Assembly: GCF_037126465.1 (NCBI RefSeq)
Contig: NC_088201.1
Span: 81,000,273-81,064,272, forward strand
From: Ornithodoros turicata
Lineage: Eukaryota > Arthropoda > Arachnida > Ixodida > Argasidae
Length of the DNA stretch: 64,000 nucleotides
Direction: 5' to 3'
Under the pieces are notes generated by a model. That model saw nothing but the letters and a program-made list of their open reading frames with translations. It had not been told where the DNA came from and made no database searches. Numbering within the stretch: the stretch's first letter is position 1; every line of letters begins with the position of its first letter. Made by a program: the position numbers and the translations under genes. Positions 1 to 11,395 of this stretch are shown in pieces.

Positions 1-1200
1 TCCGAGTTCTTCGGTGAAAAGAGGCTTGTACTTCTCGGTCAACTGTCCGGTAATTGTGTTGACGTCAAGCGACATGGTGTTCAGTCCGGCCCAATCTAGC
101 CGCAGCTCACGCACCCAGTTACGGCCCAGGAGAGGGACACCTGGTTGACGCAGGATATGAAGGGGCAGGGTCCGCTGACGACCTCCGTAGTTGACGTTGA
201 CCGTAATGTACCCTTGGGGCGTTAGTGCTTCACCAGTATACGTGCGCAGACGTAGAGATGTGGGTTCCAAGGTCAGGTGTGGGAAGCAGTTCTGGTACTG
301 TTGTAAAGACATTACAGAAACAGCAGCACCGGTATCAATCTCCATCGTAAGTGGAACGTCTTCGACGGAAACGGTAGCATACATAGGATCATTCTTGTGC
401 GACTCCAGTCGAAGGATAGCGTTTCCCCCAGGATTATTCTGAACCCAGTCGTTCTCCTCCTTCAAATTACCCAAGGATTGTCGTCCCGCGGGCTTGACCT
501 TCGTTCCAGACTGGCAAGCTCTTTTGATGTGTCCCTTCCGTTTACACCTATGGCAGACAGCGTCTCGAAAGTTGCACGCCTCACTCGCATGATTGCTGCC
601 GCCGCACCGATAACAAAAGCGTTTCTTTCTTCTCTCTGGTTTATCAATCTTATTCAGTCTTGGGGGCGTGTCCGCCGCGTGACATTCCGAGGCGCTCTTT
701 GTCGCCATTTCAAGTGATAGCGCCTTTTCTACGGCTTTTTTAAACGTGAGCGATTCGTTCTCAGCAAATAAGCATTTCTGGATATCAAGTCGGTGTAGTC
801 CACACACAAACCGATCTCGCAAAGTCTCTTCGAGATTCGCTCCAAACTTGCAGTCCTGCGCAAGTCGCTTTAATTCAGCAACAAATTGGACGATAGTCTG
901 AGCCTCCCCTTGTATATATTTGTGGAATTTCGCCCTCTCCGCAATCACTGATGGTTTCGGGGACAAGTGATCACGTAGCACTTTCATCAAATCATCGAGA
1001 GTTTTGTCTGACGGTTTCTCAGGTGCGAGCAGCGTTTTTAGCAACGTATACGTTTTCGGGCCTATTATGCTGAGAAACGCATCCACTTTCCTATCATCTC
1101 CTATCTTGTTCACTTTCAGGAATGAACTGAGTCGCTCTTCATAGGAAATCCAATCTGAGATAGTCTCGTCAAAATTTTCCACTTGCCCAATAGTTGCCAT
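1..1200 (-). CDS. Ty3/gypsy-type retrotransposon Gag-protease, 3' part off the window edge
   Basis: Translating the minus strand from ATG at 1198-1200 gives about 400 codons without a stop, running off the left edge. The N-terminal ~200 residues have the look of a retrotransposon Gag capsid domain. Two CCHC zinc knuckles follow (CYRCGGSNHASEAC, then CHRCKRKGHIKRAC), which in this family bind the RNA genome. A retropepsin-type aspartic protease follows, with active site MEIDTGAAVSVMS and a later LLGRNWVRE motif. Gag and protease are in one frame, as in many arthropod gypsy-like elements. The reverse transcriptase would lie outside the window. The ORF is intact as far as seen, so this may be a young insertion. 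It reads away from the LTR at 1315-1512. Confidence 0.9.
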   Translation of the reverse strand, partial: MATIGQVENFDETISDWISYEERLSSFLKVNKIGDDRKVDAFLSIIGPKTYTLLKTLLAPEKPSDKTLDDLMKVLRDHLSPKPSVIAERAKFHKYIQGEAQTIVQFVAELKRLAQDCKFGANLEETLRDRFVCGLHRLDIQKCLFAENESLTFKKAVEKALSLEMATKSASECHAADTPPRLNKIDKPERRKKRFCYRCGGSNHASEACNFRDAVCHRCKRKGHIKRACQSGTKVKPAGRQSLGNLKEENDWVQNNPGGNAILRLESHKNDPMYATVSVEDVPLTMEIDTGAAVSVMSLQQYQNCFPHLTLEPTSLRLRTYTGEALTPQGYITVNVNYGGRQRTLPLHILRQPGVPLLGRNWVRELRLDWAGLNTMSLDVNTITGQLTEKYKPLFTEELG

Positions 1201-1314
1201 GTTCGTCCCTGCCGTTGGTTCCGTGTAGGGCACCACTTCCTTCTTCTGGACGATATCTTCTTTAACAGCGTCCATCCATGCTGGCGTAAAACTCCATCTT
1301 CTTCGTCGCCAATA

Positions 1315-1512
1315 TGTAGTGTCTTTCTATTCGCAGAGAGCCAGCAAAAGCGTACTTAACAGCAATGTTTATTGCTCGACAAAAACGACAGGCAGCACCG
1401 CTGTCTGCATACTGACAGGTTGGTGTCGCCGACGTAAAAAGACGCGTACACAAGAAAGCTGCGCCCTTTTATCAGGAACGCCGAGACGGCGGAAGGCCTT
1501 GAACCGTCAACA
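1315..1512 (-). repeat. 5' LTR of the gypsy-type element
   Basis: On the minus strand this 198-bp block begins TGTTGACGG and ends ACTACA (TG...CA). It contains a TATA-like ATAAAAGGG at about 1469-1477 and an AATAAA polyadenylation signal, in the order expected of U3-R-U5. Just inside, the minus strand reads TTGGCGACGAAGA, resembling the primer-binding site of arthropod gypsy elements. The ATG of Gag is about 115 bp further on. The LINE reading frame on the plus strand becomes open at 1513, so the LTR edge marks the insertion point. The matching 3' LTR and target duplication lie outside the window. Limits are read from the sequence; family assignment is inference. Confidence 0.75.
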
Positions 1513-3812
1513 CGTTATCGCGTAATCGATACAGATATCACAAAAAGTTTGCTTAAATCCATCAAGCATAAAAATAATCTATACAAGAAGTGTAGAGCCA
1601 ACCCGCATAATCCTGAGATACGTGCTCGCCACTCCAGATATAGTAACACTTTAAAGGCGATACTGAAATCTGAAAAAGAGCGATATTTTTCTGAATCTAT
1701 CAAACTATGTACAGGAGATCAGAGCAAAGTTTGGAAGGTAATTCACGAAGTCCTGAACCGACCTACCCCTTCGCCAGTCATTACTTCCGTCATGAATGAG
1801 GAAGGCATGGTAATCAGTGACTTGTGTGGCATAGCCAATGTATTTAATCAGTATTTTTCTGATATCACGAGCCGCGTGAACTACTTGCCACCTAGTGGAG
1901 TCGACCTTCCTCCTTTGCCTGCTAATCGTGTTTCGTGTTTTCTTGTTCCGACAACGCCAGAGGAAATTGTATCCCTCATAAACACGTTACGCGCAAAAAA
2001 GGCCACTGGTTACGATAATATACCGATGGCATTTTTTAAGAAGTTCCGTTATCAGTTGTCAAATGTTACCTGTGAACTTGTGAACTGCATGCTTACAGAA
2101 GGCGTGTTTCCTAAAGAGCTGAAAATCGCTAAGGTGGTTCCAATTTACAAGAAAGGTATAGCAAACTTGATGTATCGAATTATCGACCAGTTGCTGTACT
2201 GTCGTCTTTAAGCAAAATTTTTGAGAAAGTGACCATGAAAAGACTTGAGGCTTTCTTCAGCAGCTGTAATATCCTAAGCCCACACCAATTTGGTTTTAGA
2301 AAGGGGAAATCAACGGTATTGGCGCTGAGTAACGTTACTGAAAAATTTAAACGGAATTTGGATTATAAATTACTTACGATGGGAATATTCGTAGATTTGT
2401 CGGAGGCGTTCGACCTGATTGACCACAAATTAAACTTGAAAATTATGGTGTACGTGGTGTGGCATTACGACTGATTGCAAGCTACCTAAGTGACAGGGAG
2501 CAGTTTGTAGATGTTGGTGGTACCAAATCACACAGTAGTCCTTGTTCAAGCGGCGTTCCACAGGGTTCTATTATTCGGTCCTTTCTTAGCCTACATAAAT
2601 AACCTTCCCGGGTACTTGTCGGAGAGCAGTGTTTTATATGCTGATTATATAGATATCTTTGTAGAGGCTCTTACTATTGATGAATTGTTTGTAAAAGCCA
2701 ACAAGGTTCTCAGCGAACTTGTAATGTGGCTCTCTGAGAACAAACGTATTCCAAATTTCTCTAAATCTAGTTATGTTCTGTTCCGCCGCGCTCAAAGTCG
2801 CGTCCAGTTAGATTTGCATAGTCTTTTTTTCTCAACAAAGGTCCTTCCTAGAGTACGATCTTCCAAATTTTTGGGAGTCATATTGGAAGAGCATCTTAAT
2901 TGGCACCCACACGTCCTCCCTGTGAGAAATAAGATATGCTCAGGGATATATGCGCTAAGCAGGGCACAGTCTCTATTGTCAACAAGAGTACTTACTGACA
3001 TCTTCTACGCGCTAGTTCATTCAATTATAAATTATGCGCTAGAAGTTTACGGTTTGACTTACAACACTGCCTTAAAGCCGCTTTATCGTGCACAAAAAAA
3101 GGCGTTGCGTATTATCTTGCGTGTTCCGCCTAGGACGACAGTCTTGTATGCTTTTAATTCACTCGCAATAATGGATGTCTTTTCCCTTAGAAAATATAAG
3201 ATATGCTGCCTAGTACACAAACTTCTGCCCGAAACTGATGTCACTCACATCGCTTCTTTTTATTGCTTCTCTTCTTGCTATGATTTGAGACGCGATCTTT
3301 GGACCGTGAAACTGCCAAAACCACGAACAAATTATAGGAAATTTACGCTAGAGTTCTACGGTGGGATGGCTTGGAATTCCTTGCCCGTTACCTTTACGGA
3401 AAATGCTAATTTTAACTCTATGAGAAGTAGCCTTAGGGTATATTTGTTGCAAAGCCTATCAGACATAGAACATTTAAATGTTTGAATTTTTGCTTATTGT
3501 AACCGCGCTGTTGTTCTGAGCAAAATTAGTTGATACTATAGTCTGTACGCTTCCTAATTTGTGGTATTGTTAGTTTTGTTCTTGATCTTAGTTAGCCTCT
3601 AAGTTACCGATTTGTTTGACATCAGGTCACTATACGCTTAAATGTACTGTGCATTCTGACATTTAATTCTATCGCACAAGGCTGTACTATGTGTTATTTC
3701 ACTTTTGTGTTGTGTTAGATGGATTGCATTTACAGGCTTTGACCTCGCAATCCAGTTGGTATTTTGTGTATACATTGTTTATTGTACATAAATATAATCT
3801 GAATCTGAATCT
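1513..3812 (+). pseudogene. Non-LTR retrotransposon (LINE) reverse-transcriptase remnant
   Basis: Broken plus-strand reading frames (1513-2211, 2229-2474, 2511-3485) carry successive LINE reverse-transcriptase blocks: a pre-RT region (LLKSIKHKNNLYKK), the fingers block (LRAKKATGYDNIP), HQFGFRKGKST, a motif-A-like FVDLSEAFDLIDH, a GVPQGS-like region blurred by frameshifts, a degraded active site (LYADYIDIF in place of YADD) and the thumb/C-terminal region. Frameshifts near 2210 and 2480 make it a pseudogene. The 5' half, including any endonuclease, is missing because the gypsy LTR interrupts it at 1512. The 3' UTR runs to a short GAATCT repeat tail (about 3795-3812). Clade cannot be fixed by eye; CR1/L2/Jockey-like is likely. 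Confidence 0.85.
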
Positions 3813-3821
3813 ACCGGCCAG

Positions 3822-5443
3822 CAGACGTGTGCCCGTTACTCGAAAAAAGTAATTGATTACCGTTACAAATTACTGGGCTCCAAATGTAATTGAGTAACGA
3901 GTTGGAAAGTAATGCGTTACTCCGGTCGTTACTCTGCATTCACGCAAATTATACCCATCTCTATGTGCCTCAGAGAAAAAAACAAAATAAATCGTTCAAC
4001 ACCGGAGCAGCTGAAATAACACGAAAAACAAAAACGCGTAGGATAAGTAAATCTGTACGTCTACTGTATTTATCGCCTGGGAAGACGTTGACACGATTGT
4101 GGAAGAGCATAGCCTGCACCTTCCCAATGACCAGACCTGTAAAGGAATTACAAGTAATTGAATTACTGTAATTACTTTCTTAGTAATTAATTACTTCCGG
4201 ATTATTATTATTCTGGATTATTATGTAATTGTAACTGTAATTGAATTACTTTTACAAGTAACGCGTAAGGCATTTTGAATTACTTTCGGAATTACTTTGA
4301 ACGCTATCAGGGAAGGCCCAACGTTTAAAGTTTGGGTCAGTTGCACACCGTGTTTTTTTTTTTTTTTTTCACAGTGATTACCCAAAGACTCGATTCAGAT
4401 CGGTACATGTTTCGGTACAGACTTTTTACATTTGAATGTGGAAGGAGAAAAACTCTTGCGCCATGGGAAAAGGAGTACGAATTGTGGGTATCGACCCGCA
4501 CTTCAGAGTCGTTAGAGTGCTTGAAAGATCTTCCTTGTGTGCTCGAGGTGTTCATGAAGTACAATGTTGGGCTGCCAGCAGTGCACCAGTGGAGCGTCTG
4601 TTTTCGGTTGGTCCTCTTGTTAGGACAAGAAGACGTGGAAGCCTTACAGACAAGAACTTCGAGAATACCTTACTCTTGAAAGCCAATGGACGTTACAAGC
4701 TGCACTCATGATCTGCACTTTGTTCACATACCTGAAGAAAGAAAGCCTTTTGACTGTGATGTTCGGTGTTTCTTTAGCATGGCAAGAGACTTGTCCTTGT
4801 GTAAGACTTCTCTAACTGTTTTTCTACCACAAACACAACTACCACCATCTTTCAGAACATGTGCAATAAATGTGTACATCAAATCTTGCAGTTTGAACGT
4901 CGTTTGCCTGTTGCAGTCAACTTTGTGAATGTGTTCAGTGTAATGCAATTACTTTTTCAGTATTTGTAATCGTAATTGAATTACAATAGAAAATGAGTTA
5001 TGTAGTGACATCACAGGCCTGTAATTTAATTACTTTTGTGGATATGTAATTGTAATCGTAATTCAATTACTTTGAAAAAGCAATTTTTACAGGTCTGTCC
5101 ATGACTCACTAAACCTCCAAAGCTACCACAAAGGTACCACCACACTGGTGTAGGAGGAAATTGTGGAGAGAGACCCTGAAATTCCAGAACGTTATTAGAA
5201 TGACGGTGACGTCCGCTTGAGAACGGCCCAAGAAAGGCTGACGGCACGAGGGTCTTCACTTGGGGCAGAACATCTGAAAGATGAGTTAATCTCTGCCGGA
5301 AAAGTAATCAATTACTCAGAAAATTGATTGATTGCTCGAAAAGTTACTTTGACAGCAAAGTAACTGATTACTCGAAAAATTACTCAAAAAAGTAATTGTT
5401 TACAAGTAACGCAATTACTAGTAACTCGTTACGCACAAGTCTG
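3822..5443. mobile_element. Non-autonomous hAT-type element with 8-bp target duplication
   Basis: The ends are inverted: left CAGACGTGTGCCCGTTACTCG, right ...GTAACGCACAAGTCTG when read on the plus strand. They are flanked by a perfect 8-bp direct repeat CCGGCCAG (3814-3821 and 5444-5451). CAG..CTG termini plus an 8-bp duplication are hAT hallmarks. The outer parts are rich in TAATTAC/GTAATTG arrays that can fold back. The middle (4436-4711) keeps a transposase C-terminal remnant, so this is a deletion derivative of a coding hAT and not a featureless MITE. It is inserted directly behind the LINE tail at 3812. Insertion order: LINE first, hAT second. Confidence 0.88.
4436..4711 (+). pseudogene. 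hAT transposase C-terminal dimerisation-domain remnant
   Basis: The plus-strand frame contains SSAPVERLFSVGPLVRTRRR followed by GSLTDKNFENTLLLKAN. This matches the hAT dimerisation signature as I know it from the family (SAPVERLFS, then R..L.D.nFE.LLLLKaN). The preceding YNVGLP part sits in another frame (4332-4679), so there is a frameshift just before the signature. The rest of the transposase (BED zinc finger, DDE core) is not recognisable. It lies inside the hAT element 3822-5443, which supports the element's class. Not functional. Confidence 0.8.
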
Positions 5444-5632
5444 CCGGCCAGGTTCAGCACAGACGCTACCAGGGCAGGACACAAAAATAAAGAAACACAA
5501 GATGGAAAGAGACGCGTCTCCCACTACGAGGACGTCTGGTGGCGACGGGCGCATAATCCGGATTAAAATACGTAGTTTTGGCTTGAATTCGTTTGTCGCC
5601 GTCATGTCCCCTCCCCGCGCGTGGCTCTTTAC

Positions 5633-7368
5633 CAGGGGTGGGCAGTAATAGTAATACTTTGTATTTTAATACTATTACTGTAATACTTTTGAGTCTTTGT
5701 ATTATGTATTATAACACTCATTTTTGAAATGTATTTGTATCTGTATTATAATACACGAAATCGGAGTATTACATGTATTATAATACTTTTGAAGGTGTAA
5801 TACCTTCCCAGAGGTCATAATCAGAGTTGTGCCTAACTCGTTACAAGTCACTCGTTACTTGGTACCGGTTACTTTTTTGGGTAACGAAGTAACGATTCAG
5901 TTACTTTTTAAAAAATGGTAATAGTAACGGAATCATTTACAAAAATTGGTAACTCGTTACTGACGTTACTCCTTCCTTTTCTTCAGTGCGGCGGAGCACA
6001 TTTCGGCACTCTGTGTGGCGCAATGCATGCAGATTTCACCTGCGTGAAGTGTGACTCAACGTATTATTGCTGTCCCTCGCTGGATGTGTTGTTGTCATTT
6101 CTCTTGTTTCCGTAATCTCAGACCATCACTCCTCCCCAAGAATGGCCACCAATTGTGCTATGGCAACAAAAAACGCGTTTCGACTTCTAACCTTTTCTTG
6201 CCTCTGCTAAGCTTCTGAGCGCTCTAAATTATGACGCAGCCCCTCGTCTGTTTTTGGGAACCGTTGGTGATCGGTGGCACGAAAACCAGTGTTTTTCCTT
6301 GTGTTTTCGGAATCTCTTATCACCCCTACTTCGGAAACAAGGGAGAAGGACCAGGCAAACTGATATAGACTCATGGTAATGGGCCGAGAGACACGGAACA
6401 CGAAGGACGGACGACAAATTTCGAGTATCAGCTTTTTCTGAAGTGCAATTCCTCATTAATAAAGAGTCGAAGGCAAGTGACGGCATGTTCGTTGACTCCT
6501 TTAACTGTGCTGCGGTAACGTAAAAGTAACTCGTTACCTGTGAGTAACGAGAACTCGTTACTTTTGTATGTTGGTAACGAGTAACGTATTTAGTTACTTT
6601 TTCCTGAAGTAACGGGTAACGGTATTTAGTTCCTTTTTTTCGGTAACGGGCACAAGTCTGGGTCATATGTACGACCTCCTACGTGTCACCGGTGCACTTT
6701 ATCAGTAATTTTTCGTGTCCCACAAACATCTGGACATCAACAAGGGCCCTATTATTCCTTTGCCTCAAACGATCCCAAAGGGAGTGACCTCAGTGCCAGA
6801 GGTTACTGGGGGCTTCCTCGCATTCCTTCCATTTCAGCGTCCGTAAAGATGAGTCATCGCATTGCAAGCCCTTTGTGGTATGAAAGAGTGCGTCCAGTCC
6901 AGGCACCCCTGTATGGGGTTGCACTATGGACAGTTACACACTTTTGAACGGCCAACATTTTATCGTCCAGGGTGGACGAAATGAAGACTCTGCCACACTG
7001 AGGGCAAGCTGTTCACTGTGATCGAATTGACCAGCGCTATCTCATCATATTCGGAAAAGGCATGCCCTATAGAGGACTACCCTTTGAGAATATGCTAAAC
7101 ATGTAAGCATCTGAAATAGCTCGTCATTGGAGAATGACTGTCTCGATAAGTAATGCGCAAATTATATAGATTTCTGATTTTCTTTTCATTTCTTTCTCCC
7201 CAAGTTACGTATCAATGCATTACTAGTATTACTCGTGTAATACACAGAAGTATTAGTATTATGTATTATAATACCTCAGAATCAAAGTATTACGTATAAT
7301 ACCGATTTCTAGGAAGTATTATGTATTAGTATTATAATACAAAATATGGGTATTACTGCCCATCCCTG
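5633..7368. mobile_element. hAT-type MITE with 8-bp target duplication, containing a nested MITE
   Basis: Left end CAGGGGTGGGCAGTAATA and right end TATTACTGCCCATCCCTG are inverted repeats with one mismatch in about 18 bp. The flanks are an identical 8-bp direct repeat CTCTTTAC (5625-5632 and 7369-7376). The subterminal DNA is filled with short TAATAC/GTATTA repeats. I see no transposase. A second element sits inside at 5822-6660. The remaining internal DNA (6661-7150) has no recognisable gene. Confidence 0.88.
5822..6660. mobile_element. Nested hAT-type MITE (GTTAC-rich)
   Basis: Left end CAGAGTTGTGCCTAACTCGT and right end GGTAACGGGCACAAGTCTG are imperfect inverted repeats related to those of the element at 3822-5443. 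The flanks are GGTCATAA (5813-5820) and GGTCATAT (6661-6668), an 8-bp duplication differing in the last base, with one extra T before the left end. The ends are packed with AACTCGTTAC/GTAACGAGT repeats able to form hairpins. It lies wholly inside the MITE 5633-7368, so it is younger than that copy. Confidence 0.72.
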
Positions 7369-7376
7369 CTCTTTAC

Positions 7377-9574
7377 AGACGTACTCGAGAGTTTCGCTAT
7401 ATCCGCGTCGCTAGTGCCGCCGATGTCCGCGGAACTGATCATTGTATAGCATGCTCTTCACCTCGCCACGTCAAGCGTGTTGGCGTATATAACTCAACAA
7501 CACAGAAAAAAAAAAACTGAACGAAATAAAGATCGTGTCATACAGATCAACACGCAATAAGCTGACAAAACCAACGACCATTTATACAGGAGATACACCT
7601 GTTATTGTATACGTAGTTCGAAATTCCCTCGGTAGAAGCCAAGGTTCTGAAATGTTCAATCCGTTGTACATGTGTATACTATCTGGCGCTATAGCATATT
7701 GCTGGTGCAGCGCCTGACTTTGGGACGTAGGTCGGAGTCGGTGTTATTTGTGCACGCAGTGATGGATTTGAGCTTTGGAGACTTTAGAGTTCCTTCTGGA
7801 CAGGATCCCATTTTTGCGTCCAACGAGGCTCTGGAAAAACACAAGTTCACGCATGGTTATACTTTGCACTACAGGCACATGTCGAGATCTCATGTATTCA
7901 TAGTGCGCTATCGCAATAGTCCGGGAACTAGGAAGACGAAAATCCGAATCAGAAACACGGGCTTCGCGCATGCCATGTTTTGTCCACTCGGTTGATCACA
8001 TCCGTGTTCCGAAAAGCTCGAACATCCCACATGAAAGATTCAGGTACTTAGTAGCAGCAATTGGTAAGCAGGCAACAAGTATCAGAAACAAGGCCTGCTA
8101 CAACAAAAACTAATAATAATAGCTAACATTGAAGATGCATTCTGTGTAAACACACACTGGTTTTATTCTATGTGAATTAGAATTTCGTATGACACGTATT
8201 GATTTCATAAGAGCGACAGTTTCTAAGATCAGTGCGGATCTCTCTATGCCGGGAGGCTAATTGCGTACTTTTGAAGAAACAAAAACACGCTACTGGCTCG
8301 TATCTATCTATTAGTTATTTACTTTTCCATATATCCTTCATTATGCAACAGGAAAATGTTTTTTAAATACAAATACATGTGGTGATTAATTAATTATAAG
8401 TCGGCCACCCCATCGAAGCTCTATCAACTTTCTGTGTAGCGCAATGATAACATTTGTTTTTGTTAGTGCACTGATGTCGTCGGAGGAAAAATGAGCAACT
8501 ATTGCTCATATTCGCATTTAAGGGCAAGGGAGAAATCTCGCTTCTCGCGGCGCGACAGAAACGTAAATGTGTAGTGTATAAGCAAAGTGTATAAGTATAA
8601 GTTGCACATATCTATTCACCTTCACTGCGGAAAATAACACCGTGTACTTGCTGATAATGTGACATACTTAGTTCGAGGCACATGCATGGTGACAAGGGAA
8701 GGAGATTATATGGTAGATGATTCGATGATACGATGAGAATGTTGACTCACCTCCTGGCCTGCATTGAGAATCCATTAGTCTCGGGATGTGTAGAAACGGT
8801 GTTATTCGACCCTGATGCCCCCAGAATGGTATCTGGAGGAGTCCCATCGACAGTGTGATGGCGCGTCGCACCTTCTTTTACATGGGGTGGCAAGGAAGGC
8901 TGATTTGGGACTCGCTCCAAAGGCGCATCATCCTCAGGCTCTACCGTTAGTAGTTCAATCGAAGCCGTTCGCATTCGCCACTTCAAGATTGGCTCGTAGC
9001 AGGTCCTGTCGTGATGACAACAAATGTAGAACGCATGAGATACGGATAAAGACATACTTAGTGTTTATGAGAATCCCAATGTTGCCAATAGCATGTGAAT
9101 TTGTACTGAAGGCACTGTCCCAACTCAACTGCGCGCGATCGCGTGTTTAAGTATAGTGAGATGTAATTGTGCAAAGATTTGCTCTGTTTTGAAGGTTCCG
9201 TATAGTAGCAGGTTTCCAAATGCAATAACAAACAATCTATCGATATGAAATTACCGCACAACTGTCTCCCACAATTATGGACTACGGCACTAATATCCGA
9301 ATCAGTGAAATTTTGAAAGTTTTTTTGAGAAAAACACTAAAACTTGCTTCGCAGACTGCGTGGGAAGACGGGTGATTTACCGGCGACTTATCACTGGAGT
9401 GTTTGTGTGATGGTCGTGAAATGAACATGGAAACATGTCTACGTCAGTTTAATAAAATACCAGGTACTCAGCGGGTATCATCCATTGGTTAAAAATTGCG
9501 AAATTGGTTAAATGTTCTGTCCTCTAATGTTACATAGCAAAATGAGACTAACCACACAAAAAATCCTAGCTGTC
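7377..9574. other. Unassigned stretch, no supported gene
   Basis: Several short open frames occur (for example 7535-7995 and 8668-9150 on both strands), but none shows a domain, splice context or repeat identity I recognise. It lies directly downstream of the terminal exon of the minus-strand RING-CH gene, so part of it could be that gene's 3' UTR or intergenic DNA. A short A-run sits at about 7507-7517. Confidence 0.5.
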
Positions 9575-9826
9575 TTATACGGCAATAAGAGTACGCAGGA
9601 CCCACCAAGCTCTGATGAAGGCAACCACTATCCAAAATAGGCTCTGTGACAGCAAGACGGCAAGCACCAGCAAGAGAAGGAGGGTTCCCCGGTTGAAGAA
9701 ATTAAACGAAGCGTAGCGCCACGCAAAGGTCAGCACCATGGCGTCTCCCAGACAGGTCACAAGGCTCACCACCATACGCATTATGTCCACACGATTGCTG
9801 GCCTCGGTGAAGAACTCGCACAGTGG
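9575..9826 (-). CDS. MARCH-type E3 ubiquitin ligase, terminal transmembrane exon
   Basis: This minus-strand exon follows a strong acceptor (pyrimidine tract ending GCTTTTCCAG; the AG is complementary to 9827-9828). It encodes about 83 residues beginning PLCEFFTEASNRVDIMRMVV and ends with TAA at 9575-9577. Two hydrophobic segments are visible: one from about MRMVVSL to AWRYA, and a stronger one over LLLLLVLAVLLSQSLFWIVV. This is the two-helix membrane hairpin that follows the RING-CH domain in MARCH proteins. The acceptor is phase 0, matching the phase-0 donor of exon 35423-35532. I therefore infer that it is the last exon of the same gene, across an intron of about 25.6 kb. The distance makes the link less certain than the 35.5-38.5 kb join. 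Confidence 0.62.
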   Translation of the reverse strand, partial: PLCEFFTEASNRVDIMRMVVSLVTCLGDAMVLTFAWRYASFNFFNRGTLLLLLVLAVLLSQSLFWIVVAFIRAWWVLRTLIAV

Positions 9827-10009
9827 CTGGAAAAGCGACAGGAACACCCGAGAGCGTACAACAGAGCAGAACACGTGCACATCATTTCCGCCAGCCAGAT
9901 TTAATCAACAACGACATAGTTACCCTCTACAACATGGCCCTAAGTAAAATCACTGCGATAAAAACTTCGGCAAACATACATATAGTGAAAGATGAAAGTC
10001 ACTGAAAAG

Positions 10010-10095
10010 GTTAGCCAGGCTGTAGGATTCGAACCCACATCTTCTGGATTACCGGTCCAGACGCTCTACCAATTGAGCCTTTTTGAGGCTTTGTA
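10010..10095 (-). repeat. tRNA-derived SINE / tRNA-like sequence
   Basis: On the minus strand the block shows a D-arm-like GCTCAATTGGTAGAGC, a 5-bp anticodon-like stem CTGGA/TCCAG with loop CCGGTAA, and a B-box GGTTCGAATCC inside a T-arm. I do not call it a functional tRNA: the loop has C instead of T before the putative anticodon, and the flanks do not form a 7-bp acceptor stem. A tRNA-derived SINE head or tRNA pseudogene is the better reading. Confidence 0.65.
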
Positions 10096-10606
10096 TGTGT
10101 TTGTCCTTTCTATGTCCAGCCTCAGAACATCAGTTCTCTCTTATACATATAGTAAATACGTATATGACGGAGCTTTAGCATTTTTGTTTTCACTTACTTG
10201 CGTTGAGGGTGGGCACAATAGAAACGCGTCTTTTTTTTCTCTCTCTCTTTCTTTTTTTCGGCACCTTGAACAGCCTCAGTATGATATTTCGTATTCTGTA
10301 GCTCTTCAGCGGTTGATCTGCATGGTAGAAACGTTTACGCAATTTTGTGGGGCAAACTTGCGGACACATACTTTGCGCCACAGCTATTGCTCAGATACAA
10401 CATGTACCGTACGTGTCTAGTTTGCGCAGAATTTGAAATAAAAGTTGTTGCTTGACAATGCTGAAAGCAACCGTGAAGTAAGTAGGTTATTTCAACTGTA
10501 CCTTAACTTGTTACTAATTGCTCAGAGTAACTGTATTCGTTACTTAGTTACTTTTGTGTAATAACTGTAGCTTAGCTTATGTAGTAATCGAGAGTTTTAC
10601 TACATT

Positions 10607-10737
10607 GTACGCTATCACCTTTGCGTACGTAAGGGGTAGTGTTGGTGGTCCTGCGCACGCGCAAAACATAAAGAGGGCTTCGCGTAGTGTGCAGAACGAC
10701 CACGCTATCCCTTACGTGCGCAAAGGTGATAGCGTAC
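10607..10737. repeat. Short foldback: 29-bp inverted repeat with one mismatch
   Basis: The arm 10607-10635 begins GTACGCTATCACCTTTGCG and is the inverse complement of 10709-10737 with a single difference. The spacer is about 73 bp. Upstream (10500-10560) lies GTTAC-rich DNA like the hAT MITE ends at 3.8-6.7 kb, so this may be part of a decayed MITE. Confidence 0.75.
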
Positions 10738-11003
10738 GACGCACTAAAATTCGCTACTATTTCCCAACACTGGTTACGACACGGTTAGAAACGAGATTTT
10801 TTTTCTGCTTCTTTGCACGCACTATAACAACGCAGCCTGAAAACAATGCTGTTTTCTCGTCTTGGATATGGATGTGCAGCATGAGTAACGGTTGGCGACG
10901 CGTGTTTCTAGCTTTCAGAGAACCGTCCACCCAATTGTCTCAGCCTGCAATTATTTGTCTAATGAGGATGATTTTTTTTTCGCTCGTTGATTTTTACAGC
11001 ACT

Positions 11004-11097
11004 GGAAGCGCAAAAAGGCGGGGACACAGGGACACGGTACAAGCTCTTGTATCGTGTCCCTCCGTCCCCGTCTTCTTGCACTGTTTTCTTCCAGTTA
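11004..11097. repeat. Imperfect palindrome of a dispersed repeat
   Basis: The block from CTGGAAGCGCAAAAAGGCG to TTGCACTGTTTTCTTCCAG is an imperfect inverted repeat centred near 11050 (GGGACACGGTACAAG / CTTGTATCGTGTCCC). Its right half and following bases recur at 14282-14344, on the other side of the LINE at 11130-14216. The shared string includes GTCGTACCAACTAGCCCAAC. Confidence 0.6.
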
Positions 11098-11395
11098 TGT
11101 CGTACCAACTAGCCCAACTCTACAGCATTGAAGCAATGAAATTTGAATGAAATTTTATTTACACCAAATGGTGCGGGGTAATTATGGCAAAAAAGCCAGA
11201 AAGGCTTGACGAGGCCATAGCAGCCATGCACACAAGCATTACATTTTTTAGCAGCCCCCGTACATTTTTTAGCAGCAGCAGCATAATATAGATTACACAA
11301 TATAACACACAGTACGTTGTCTCCAGCCTGGAATAACAATAAAAAATATCTCATACAGCATACAGATGAAAAAAGAATCTAAGCAAGAAATTGCA

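Noticed and set aside
7672..7995. Overlapping ~100-codon frames near 7.7-8.0 kb as a gene
   Set aside because: No domain, no splice signals evaluated as convincing, frames on both strands overlap.
10010..10095. Functional tRNA gene
   Set aside because: No acceptor-stem pairing and C instead of T before the anticodon; fits a SINE or pseudogene.
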